This document shows, piece after piece, positions 56,517-64,000 of a DNA stretch of 64,000 nucleotides. The translations under genes and the position numbers were made by a program. The DNA comes from JAWUWD01 sp034112085 (lineage in GTDB: Bacteria > Bacteroidota > Bacteroidia > Cytophagales > Cyclobacteriaceae). Location of the stretch: NCBI GenBank assembly GCA_034112085.1, contig JAWUWD010000039.1, positions 1-64,000 on the forward strand, read 5' to 3'. The notes beneath the pieces were generated by a model. It ran no database searches and was not told the origin of the DNA. It was given only the letters and a program-made list of their open reading frames with translations. How positions within the stretch are numbered: the stretch's first letter is position 1; each line of letters opens with the position of its first letter.

Positions 56517-57494
56517 ATGGCAATAGACAATCAAGAAATTTATATAAAGGCGTCACAGCATCGAACAGTTCGATTGACGAACTTTATTTCAATAACATTG
56601 TTCTTTTTAATGATTCTTACGGGTTTACTCTTTAGTATATTCGAAATAAATGACAATAATAGAGTTACAATAATCTCCTTAATTTTCGCTCCTTTTGTTT
56701 TAAGCCCATATATTCTCAATCGTCTAGGGTTTATTAATCTCAGTAGAATAGTATTGCCTATAATACTTCCTATAATGATATCCTTCTTATCCATAGACGG
56801 TAAAATTGGTTTAATACACTCTAATGCAATTAGCGCTATTAACTATTTTGACATTCGTTTTGTGTTAATAAGCATTGCTTTGATTCCACTTGTAATATTT
56901 GACTACTCTCAAAAATCTTGGCTTGTAGCTGCATATATCCCATCGGCTATAAGTATTCTATTTTATGACCCCATCCATAATTTTTTCAATGTCGGGTATT
57001 ATCAAGCTGGATTACAAGATCCTGACTATTACTTTTTAGCCAACCTTTTTACCTATATGACTTTTGTGTTTATCACTGCGGTAATAACATTCCTCAATTA
57101 TCAAGTTTATAAAAACGAGAATAGGCAGACCACAGAGAACAAAAAGCTTAATACATACTTATCTGAACTGGTGCGTTTAAGTAACTTTAATGCTGTATTA
57201 AATGGGAAAGTAGATGAAGCAAAAATGGAAATCATAAAAACTGTCAAGTCTTGCCTAATGGTGTCAAGAGTTAGTATATGGAAGTATGATCATCAGCAGC
57301 AATGTATTCAGTGTGAATATTTAATTGATGAAGATGGAATAAGTACTCCAGACAAGAGAATTTGTATAGAGGATTACCCCAAGTACATTGATGCCATTCA
57401 AAAAGAAAAGTTAATAATAGCTCAAGTTGCGAAAGAGAATATTTACACTTCTGAATTTACAGGAGATTATTTAGAGCCGTTATATATCAAATAA
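56517..57494 (+). pseudogene. N-terminal half of membrane GAF-sensor protein, cut by in-frame TAA
   Basis: This 325-codon part encodes about six membrane helices (about 18-210), a short coiled coil and the first half of a GAF domain (about 225-325, LMVSRVSIWKYD). It ends at TAA (57492-57494) within FTGDYLEPLYIK, in the middle of the GAF fold. The next ORF begins at the following codon in the same frame and continues the GAF domain. The Ser usual at that position (IKSM) suggests TCA changed to TAA. A 12-codon ORF (56488-56526) overlaps the start codon out of frame. The gene is either recently disrupted or read as two chains. Confidence 0.75.
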
Positions 57495-57980
57495 ATGATG
57501 GATGCACCTTTTTCAATCAATGGAGAGCTAGGGGGAGTCATCTGTTGTGAACAACAGCATAGTATAAAAAAATGGGGCCCGGCAGAGAGTATTCTCTTAA
57601 AAGGGATAACAGACTTGTTAACCTATGCCGTTTTAGTTGAAGAGAGAGAAAATCAAAATCAACTTCTAAAAGAAAAAAACGCTGAAATATCGGACATCAA
57701 CGAAGGTCTTGAAGGCACCATTAAGGAAAGAACATCAGAGCTTCAAGAGAAAAATGCACAGCTTACCGAATATGCCTATATTAATTCTCATATCCTGAGA
57801 GCTCCTGTTGCCAGAATCAGTGGTCTTTATAATCTATTTTTGATGGAAACTAAGACTGTTCTAGATGAGTCAAACATATTTGGTCATATGGATACCTCTA
57901 TCGCTGAATTGGAAGAAGTAACTAGACAAATAAATAGAGCCATAGAAGATCATGGAACTGTAAATCGAGAAAAACTATAA
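57495..57980 (+). pseudogene. C-terminal half of the GAF-sensor: GAF end, coiled coil and kinase-like dimerisation helix
   Basis: The 161 codons start directly after the stop of the previous part (TAA ATG ATG). MDAPFSINGELGGVICCEQ completes the GAF domain; a coiled coil (about 50-92, SELQEKNAQLTEYAYI) leads to a histidine-kinase-like dimerisation segment, INSHILRAPVARISG, with a candidate phosphoacceptor His. The ORF ends soon after; no N, G1 or G2 box of a HATPase domain is present, so it could not phosphorylate itself. It may be re-initiated on the same transcript. Together the two parts would form one protein of about 487 residues. Confidence 0.72.
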
Positions 57981-57997
57981 TTGATTTTTTCAACAAT

Positions 57998-59161
57998 TTG
58001 GAGATTTCTAAAACTCAAGCAAGGCATACTGTCATAGCCTCTCAAGGACTTAATAAAGAGTCTGTCTCTTCTGAAATTATTAACCAGTTAGGGTATGTGC
58101 AGATTGATACTTTATCTGTAGCTGAACGAGCACATCACCATGTATTTCAAACTAGGAATCCGAAATATGCGAAAGCTGATCTGGATACATTAATGCATAG
58201 TAAGCAAGTCTTTGAATACTGGAGTCATGCAGCAGCATATCTCCCAATGGCTGATTTTCGATTCAGCCTGATTAAAAAGTCTTCTTTTGTGAAAGGCACT
58301 TCGTCGCACTGGTTTCCAAAGGACAAGAAGATCAGCAAATATGTGTTGGATAGGGTCAATGCTGAAGGCCCAATACAGTCAAAAAATTTTAAAGATACGA
58401 GAGATAAACCTGGGGCTTGGCATGACTATAAGCCAGCCAAAATTGCCCTAGAGCAGCTATTTATGGAGGGCAAATTGATGATTGCTGAAAGAAGGAGTTT
58501 TCAAAAAGTATATGATCTTACTGAGCGAGTCCTTCCAAAAGGAATAAATACTCTTGCTCCATCGATGGATGAATATTGTGAGTATCTAGTAACTACTACT
58601 TTAAAGTCGCAGGGGATCGCAACACTTTCAGAAATTGGGTATTTGAGAAAAGGAATAAAGCCGGTTTTATCTAAGACCGTTAAGAGATTGCTCGAGACAG
58701 GTGAAGTCGCATCAATTTCCATTGAAGGAGATACTCAGGATTACTTCGCCCTGCCTAACGAGATCATTCTAGAAAAGCTCAATAAAGAAGTTCATATTCT
58801 ATCACCTTTTGATAATCTCGTAATTCAGAGAAAGCGTCTACAAACCATTTTTGACTTCGTATATCAGATTGAGTGTTATGTCCCGGAAGCTAAAAGAAAA
58901 TTTGGATATTACTGTCTTCCCGTACTCTATGGTGATCAATTTGTTGCCCGATTTGACCCCAAAGCAGATCGCAAAACTGGAATATTCACCGTTAAGAAAA
59001 TATGGTTCGAGGTAGGATTCACTCCTGATGATGAATTCTACTTCAAGTTCTCAGAAAAACTGATACAATTTGCTTTATTCTGTGGGTGTGATAAAGTCAT
59101 TATTAGCCTTTCCTCTCCTGATTTATACAAGAAAATATTAACTGAAGCGTTAAAAAGATAA
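57998..59161 (+). CDS. YcaQ/AlkX-like crosslink DNA glycosylase (HTH_42)
   Basis: This 387-residue protein begins at TTG 57998, 17 bases after the previous stop; no in-frame ATG precedes the family's first motif, EISKTQARHTVIASQGL. The winged-helix HTH_42 fold is seen, with Gln35-x-Asp37 in YVQIDTLSVAERAHHHVFQTR, the QxD motif reported for the YcaQ (AlkX) branch of DNA glycosylases, which unhook interstrand crosslinks. YWSHAAAYLP and SPFDNLVIQRKR are further family signatures. It would act on DNA in the cytoplasm. The start codon is the least certain part. Confidence 0.85.
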   Translation: MEISKTQARHTVIASQGLNKESVSSEIINQLGYVQIDTLSVAERAHHHVFQTRNPKYAKADLDTLMHSKQVFEYWSHAAAYLPMADFRFSLIKKSSFVKGTSSHWFPKDKKISKYVLDRVNAEGPIQSKNFKDTRDKPGAWHDYKPAKIALEQLFMEGKLMIAERRSFQKVYDLTERVLPKGINTLAPSMDEYCEYLVTTTLKSQGIATLSEIGYLRKGIKPVLSKTVKRLLETGEVASISIEGDTQDYFALPNEIILEKLNKEVHILSPFDNLVIQRKRLQTIFDFVYQIECYVPEAKRKFGYYCLPVLYGDQFVARFDPKADRKTGIFTVKKIWFEVGFTPDDEFYFKFSEKLIQFALFCGCDKVIISLSSPDLYKKILTEALKR

Positions 59162-59189
59162 TTTTTTTAAGATCAATTTTAGGATAGTA

Positions 59190-60773
59190 TTATTTATTGC
59201 GTCCTCTCCTTTTACTCTTAATTTTCTTCATACTAGGTGATACTACATCCAAAATTCCCGACTTAAGTGAGCTCCATAAATAGGTGAAAAATGACTTACT
59301 CTTTATTCTCGAAGCAGATATATTCCCCACTTTATAGTTAGTTGTATTTATCTGATTACTTCCCCTGATCAATAGCTTACTTAAACCACTGAGAAGTACT
59401 CTTTTCTTTTGGCTTTCTTGATCGTACACATTGACTTTAAACTGATCATAAACAAAATCAAGTGACCCAGTTGAGTTCCATTTATTGCCTTTCACATCAA
59501 AGCTGAAAGATTCCAGCTGTCCACTAACATTTACACTAGCGAGAGGATTCAAAATTGAATTGAACTCGGAGATATCCATTTCACCCATACTTCCCGACCC
59601 GACAAATGAGTCATTCCTATCTGTAAGATCAAACTTGAATTGTGATTTTAGATGTCCTCCCTTCATGAAATCTGTTTCTAAGTCAATGATCGCATAATGA
59701 AACTCCTCCAATGCTATTTTGTCATTAGTGATATTATACACACTGGTGTAGAAGTTTTCAAATTGAATTCTTCCTAATTCCTTACTTTCTTCATTCAATT
59801 GTTCATAAATGATTTTTGCCTTTTTAAGAACAATCGTATCGATATGCAATAGGAATGGCAGTTGCCTTAGCATGGTAGGCAATAGAGGTTTTTCTTCCCT
59901 GTTACGAGTAGCTACTTTATTCTGTAGTACAGTAAGATTAGTTTTATCAACTTCTAACTTCTTTATTCTTAAATAGAATTGTTCTTCTAAAAAACCCCAA
60001 TTGAATTGTGATACTTCGATTGATTCTGAACGGATAGTCATCACTTGAGGAGTGCTCGTTTCCTGCTTAGGAATGAGTTGTAACTCTTCTATTTTCAATG
60101 AGTGCTCCGTAGCATAAAGCCTTGAAGTTTTGAGTAGAAATTTGTCAAATTCGATTTCTAAATTTTCAGCAGTTAGGTCAATCGAATTGTAATTAAATGG
60201 GAACGGATCATCAATCGTGGTGGTATCTATAACGATATCGGTAATTAGCAAATCAACAGGATACATACTCAGCTGTTTCCTGTCAAGTACATTATCATAA
60301 ATGGCCACAGATCCATTCTTAATCTCAAAATTCTTAACATTTATACGAGGTAGTATATCCTTCCAAAGCATATTAATCTCTTTAGAATCACCCACAACGT
60401 TTTGGGTTGCATTCACTCGAAAATTTACTTGGGGTTCATTGATTCTCAGTGTGTTTGTGACAATCTCCTTTCTTGTCACAAGTTTGGTGAAACTCACGCC
60501 AATTATCCCAAAATCCTTCACAGTGACAATTGGCACCTTTAAGGAATCAACAGTTACAGGTATTACACTTACATTGTTAATGGTAATACTTCTATCGAGA
60601 ATATTTAGGGAGAAATCTGTAAAAGCGATATCGTACTTTCGATTTGCATCCTTATTGAGAATTTCAACAAGTTCACCACCAAGCCAACTACTTAGTAGAT
60701 AGTTAGCACTAGAAGCAGTTATGGCAACTACTAAAACAAGTGTCAAAACAATTTTAATCCAAAGTGAGCGCAT
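59190..60773 (-). CDS. AsmA-like exported protein of unknown function
   Basis: This 527-residue protein starts at ATG 60773 (the longer ORF begins with TTG). A single N-terminal membrane helix (about 5-24, WIKIVLTLVLVVAITASSAN) is followed by a long beta-rich region with AsmA/DUF748-like pattern (DFSLNILDRSITINNVSVIP, KVPIVTVKDFGIIGVSF). A basic C-terminal tail ends MKKIKSKRRGRNK. Members of this superfamily bridge the envelope and may move lipids; the assignment here rests on overall pattern and is moderate. It is convergent to the YcaQ-like gene. Confidence 0.6.
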   Translation of the reverse strand: MRSLWIKIVLTLVLVVAITASSANYLLSSWLGGELVEILNKDANRKYDIAFTDFSLNILDRSITINNVSVIPVTVDSLKVPIVTVKDFGIIGVSFTKLVTRKEIVTNTLRINEPQVNFRVNATQNVVGDSKEINMLWKDILPRINVKNFEIKNGSVAIYDNVLDRKQLSMYPVDLLITDIVIDTTTIDDPFPFNYNSIDLTAENLEIEFDKFLLKTSRLYATEHSLKIEELQLIPKQETSTPQVMTIRSESIEVSQFNWGFLEEQFYLRIKKLEVDKTNLTVLQNKVATRNREEKPLLPTMLRQLPFLLHIDTIVLKKAKIIYEQLNEESKELGRIQFENFYTSVYNITNDKIALEEFHYAIIDLETDFMKGGHLKSQFKFDLTDRNDSFVGSGSMGEMDISEFNSILNPLASVNVSGQLESFSFDVKGNKWNSTGSLDFVYDQFKVNVYDQESQKKRVLLSGLSKLLIRGSNQINTTNYKVGNISASRIKSKSFFTYLWSSLKSGILDVVSPSMKKIKSKRRGRNK

Positions 60774-60913
60774 GAATATCAATATAAAGATTCACAGCCG
60801 ATGATGATATCAATAAACTAAATAATTACCGCACACTGCCTTTATTTTTAATTGATTATGCCAAATATCACCTCACATTTACCTCTTATCTCAATGAGTG
60901 TAGACTTTAAACT

Positions 60914-63307
60914 TTATTCATCCTTTAGTGCATGAACGGGGTTAGCAACAGCAGCACAAATCATATGATAGCTCACGGTAGTCAATACTATAAACAAACC
61001 TGTAAACCCAACAAGAATAAATGGCCATAATTGCATCTCTATTCTATAGGCAAAAGAATTGAGCCAAAAATTGGTAGTGAAATATGCTAAAGGTGAAGCC
61101 AATATCATGGCTATCAGAATCAACTTGGCAAAGTTACTAGAGAACATCCTAACGATCTGTTCTACAGATGCGCCAAGAGATTTTCTAATTCCAATTTCCT
61201 TTGTTTTCTGTTCAGCCGTATATCCAGCCAAGCCCAATAATCCTAGACATGCCACGAAAAATGCTAACCCTGTAAATGCACGAATGATCTTCCCTAGCTG
61301 CTGCTCCTTATCAAAAAGCTTTTCAAAGCCCTGATCTACAAAATGATAGTCCAAAGGCTTATCAGAGTATTTAGCCCAAGTATTCTCCAGTTGAGTTATA
61401 CTCCCGATCACATCACCTTTTGCTATTCTTATTGTCATCGCATGGCTTATATCTTCAAAGTGAACGAACAAAGTGGGAGGCACTTGTTTATCAAAAGATT
61501 GATGATGAATATCTTTGATCACACCTACAATCTTGAACTGCCCAGGAGATCCTCCGAAATTGACATACTTTCCAATTGGATCTTTGAAACCAAGTACTCT
61601 AGCAGTCGTCTCATTGATGATCATCACGGAAGTATCGCTTTTTATATTTTCGTCAAAGTTTCTACCAGCTACGAACTCAACATCCAAAGTGGGGAGATAG
61701 TCGGCATCTGTCCATTGATAATATACTCTGAATGGCTCGATCAAATCAGGATTTTCAATTGGGGAAATAAAAGTGGTTGTCATACCAAACAGGTCGGAGG
61801 TGAAATATCCCGCATTGGTGAATTTGGTGCTGCTCAAGATTTCATTTTTAAAGCTTGAAGCTTTCTCTCCAAGTTGCCCTAATGAATTATCTAGTGTTAC
61901 TAAATTCTCTTTTTCGAAACCTACATTTTTTTGCAGTCCGTAATGCAATTGGTCTTGTATAAAGAACATGAAAATACCCAGACCCAGTGAAATAGTGAAT
62001 TGAAAAACAACCAACACATTCCTGAATGACCCTGTCCCTTTTTTACTGACTAGTTTACCTTTTAAGACTTTAGCAGGATTGAATGAAGTAAGATAGAATG
62101 CTGGATAAATCCCGCTCAAAAGAGCCGTTAAAATTGCCACCACAAACAATAAACCAAGGAATAATGGATTATCTAACAAACCGAATGAGAAGCTCAGTGA
62201 AGCGAAATTTCTCATGAAAACAATGGAAAGTTCTACTAAACCAAGCGCCATTACTGCAGCGATAAGACACAAAATGACAGATTCCGACATTAGTTGAAAA
62301 ACTAACTTCCCCCGTGTAGAGCCCAATGTTTTTCGAATACCTACTTCTTTTGCCCTTTTCACAGATTGAGCAGTTGCCAAATTGATGAAGTTAATAGCAG
62401 CCAATATCAAAACAAATAATGCAGTACCGCCAAACACCCATAAGTATTGACTATTTCCTCCGGCTTGAAGATCAAAATTCAAATTAGACGCTAGATAAAT
62501 ATCATCTGCACGAAGAACTAGCGGTGTTTTCATTCGTTTGCTTGCAAGAAGTTCATCTACGGTGTTTATACCATCAAACCAGTTATTATCTATTGCCCTC
62601 TTTGCAAAAACTCGATCAACCCTACTTTGGAAATCCAATGTCGATAGTGCACTCTTTGATTTCACATATCCGTGATAGATAGTATATCCCCAATTGTCTC
62701 TTTCATAGGCAAGAGTAGCCTTTGGCATATGTGCTATCATATTGAAAGACATATGTGTGTTAGTTGGTAAATCTTCTAACACCGCAATAACCTTATATAG
62801 CCGTTCTTCCCCTCCCTGATATACAACCATACTCTTATTGAGAGCCTCCTCCTCCTTAAACAACTTGCTGGCTAGATGCTGAGTGATAACAACTGCATTG
62901 GGGATAGAATCAAAATTTTGATATGATCCAGATAGAACTTTGTGCGGAAATATTTTGAAAAAATTATCAGAGGCGTAAAACACCTTTTTCTCAATGAATT
63001 TATCAGAATTTATCCCAATAATAAAATTTCCCCTATTCAGTAAAAACGTGGAGTACTCAATGTCTGTTAGATTTTCAACCAGATACTCCATTTGTACAGG
63101 AGAAGTAAGTGCGTAAGAGCGATCGCTTAAGCGGAAAACCTGATCATTCTCAGGCAGAAATTGATCATAAGTAGTTTCATGATCTATGTACAGAGAAATA
63201 TACAATACACAAGCAAATCCCACTGATAAGCCAATAACATTGAGTGTTGCATACACTCTATTTTTCTTAAATCCCCTTAATATGGTTTGTACATAGTTTC
63301 TAAACAT
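60914..63307 (-). CDS. ABC transporter permease of MacB/FtsX type
   Basis: This 797-residue inner-membrane protein has the fused-permease plan common in Bacteroidota: N-terminal helix (VYATLNVIGLSVGFACVLYI), MacB-type periplasmic core, three helices with an FtsX segment (EVGIRKTLGSTRGKLVFQL, about 325), a second periplasmic domain and a second FtsX segment (EIGIRKSLGASVEQIVRMF, about 700). Such transporters couple ATP hydrolysis by a separate ATPase to work on peptides or lipoproteins. No ATPase gene adjoins it, so its partner must lie elsewhere. Substrate unknown. Confidence 0.88.
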   Translation of the reverse strand: MFRNYVQTILRGFKKNRVYATLNVIGLSVGFACVLYISLYIDHETTYDQFLPENDQVFRLSDRSYALTSPVQMEYLVENLTDIEYSTFLLNRGNFIIGINSDKFIEKKVFYASDNFFKIFPHKVLSGSYQNFDSIPNAVVITQHLASKLFKEEEALNKSMVVYQGGEERLYKVIAVLEDLPTNTHMSFNMIAHMPKATLAYERDNWGYTIYHGYVKSKSALSTLDFQSRVDRVFAKRAIDNNWFDGINTVDELLASKRMKTPLVLRADDIYLASNLNFDLQAGGNSQYLWVFGGTALFVLILAAINFINLATAQSVKRAKEVGIRKTLGSTRGKLVFQLMSESVILCLIAAVMALGLVELSIVFMRNFASLSFSFGLLDNPLFLGLLFVVAILTALLSGIYPAFYLTSFNPAKVLKGKLVSKKGTGSFRNVLVVFQFTISLGLGIFMFFIQDQLHYGLQKNVGFEKENLVTLDNSLGQLGEKASSFKNEILSSTKFTNAGYFTSDLFGMTTTFISPIENPDLIEPFRVYYQWTDADYLPTLDVEFVAGRNFDENIKSDTSVMIINETTARVLGFKDPIGKYVNFGGSPGQFKIVGVIKDIHHQSFDKQVPPTLFVHFEDISHAMTIRIAKGDVIGSITQLENTWAKYSDKPLDYHFVDQGFEKLFDKEQQLGKIIRAFTGLAFFVACLGLLGLAGYTAEQKTKEIGIRKSLGASVEQIVRMFSSNFAKLILIAMILASPLAYFTTNFWLNSFAYRIEMQLWPFILVGFTGLFIVLTTVSYHMICAAVANPVHALKDE

Positions 63308-63427
63308 AGCAATTGTCTTTACGAATTAGAATGATTTCAGATAACTATATAACCAAAGAGGTGCCATAATTGAAATCACCCCTTAACTATTCATAGAAGC
63401 GTATATGATCTACTTCGAGAATGAATT

Positions 63428-63467
63428 GTATCAATAATGACACATTCTGTCGTAATGATATTGATAC
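63428..63467 (-). terminator. Hairpin after the DDAH-like gene
   Basis: GTATCAATA pairs with TATTGATAC (63428-63436 with 63459-63467) and an inner GACA/TGTC pair shortens the loop. It starts one base beyond the minus-strand stop codon. There is no T-run after the stem, so termination is plausible but not typical. Confidence 0.45.
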
Positions 63468-63468
63468 A

Positions 63469-64000
63469 CTATATTTGCCTCAACATAGGTCGTGTAAGAC
63501 AAGTAGGGCCTCCTCCGCCTTTTACACTTATTTCAGATCCTTGGTAGGTCGTCACCGTAGCTCCTGCAGCTTCAAGTCTTGCTTGAGTAACCGGATTTCC
63601 GGCTACCATGAGGCAATTTCGTGGACTAGTCGCTAATACGTTACACCCCATAGATTCGAACTCTTCATCAGGGACTTCTACCAATTGATAGCCTCGTGCT
63701 AATAGCAATTCTCTAAAGGTAATTGGCATCAATGGCGAATACACTACTGCCAAATCCTTATCAACTGGACTCAAAATTGACATCAAGTGAAAGACATCTG
63801 ACTCGCCTTTATAATGTGGCAGTTCTACGCTAATCACCTCCACACCATTAGGCTCTAGGAATGAACGCATTTGAGCAATCCCTTCATCATTGGTACGGTA
63901 AGTTCTTCCAACTGCAAGTGTTTTATCATCAAGCCAAGCCACATCTCCACCTTCAACTGTGCCGGGAGCTCTTATTTCTCCCAATATCAATTCATCATTA
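63469..64000 (-). CDS. Dimethylarginine dimethylaminohydrolase-like protein (partial)
   Basis: The gene is open at the right window edge; about 177 C-terminal codons are visible. It belongs to the guanidino-group-modifying (amidinotransferase/DDAH/arginine deiminase) fold. GTVEGGDVAW supplies substrate-binding residues, the catalytic His is in DVFHLMSIL, and the nucleophile Cys is in GGGGPTCLTRP close to the end. DDAH hydrolyses dimethylarginine to citrulline and dimethylamine; a related guanidine substrate is possible. The start lies beyond the window. Confidence 0.82.
   Translation of the reverse strand, partial: NDELILGEIRAPGTVEGGDVAWLDDKTLAVGRTYRTNDEGIAQMRSFLEPNGVEVISVELPHYKGESDVFHLMSILSPVDKDLAVVYSPLMPITFRELLLARGYQLVEVPDEEFESMGCNVLATSPRNCLMVAGNPVTQARLEAAGATVTTYQGSEISVKGGGGPTCLTRPMLRQI

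Overview
The window comes from an AT-rich member of the Bacteroidota, most likely a gliding or surface-living relative of the Cytophagales. Evidence for the phylum: SusC/SusD pairs, the type IX secretion (T9SS) genes porU, porV and sprA, proteins with T9SS C-terminal sorting domains, DUF4249/DUF4292/DUF4837 families, and promoters of the TTG-N19-TAnnTTTG type. The order or genus is inference only. No insertion sequence, prophage, CRISPR array or rRNA was seen.

Layout. (1) 172-6043 (+): a SusC/SusD/lipoprotein nutrient-uptake operon closed by a hairpin. (2) 6139-17167 (+): a tightly packed cell-surface operon: FG-GAP/UnbV T9SS cargo, IPT-Kelch lipoprotein, TonB-dependent receptor, two tandem DUF4249 lipoproteins, an unknown exported protein, and a T9SS-exported vanadium-dependent haloperoxidase with every vanadate-binding residue in place. 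The two DUF4249 genes come from a duplication that left a chimeric 34-codon ORF (13098-13202). (3) 17202-24203 (-): metallo-hydrolase, pssA, porU, porV and hldD. (4) 24272-29493 (+): FAD oxidoreductase, beta-propeller/beta-barrel protein, YicC; a 48-bp perfect palindrome separates these from the minus-strand genes. (5) 29566-42112 (-): DUF4837, maeB, ruvA, sprA, gcvH and TonB. (6) 42257-51354 (-): envelope genes: enoyl-CoA hydratase, flippase, sugar nucleotidyltransferase, TPR protein, DUF4292 lipoprotein, EnvC-like activator, tatA and a LysM transglycosylase. (7) 51674-64000: a mixed block with a T9SS cargo, tRNA-Ala(GGC), orphan exbD, a LysR/EamA divergon, a GAF sensor gene cut by an in-frame stop, a YcaQ-like glycosylase, an AsmA-like protein, an FtsX-type permease and a DDAH-like enzyme cut by the window edge.

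How they fit together. PorU (sortase), PorV (shuttle) and SprA (translocon) can export and anchor the cargo proteins at 6139, 14984 and 51674. TonB and ExbD parts could energise the two TonB-dependent receptors. The most unusual items are the haloperoxidase operon with its chimeric duplication scar, the nonsense-split sensor, and the TTG start codons of both porU and sprA.
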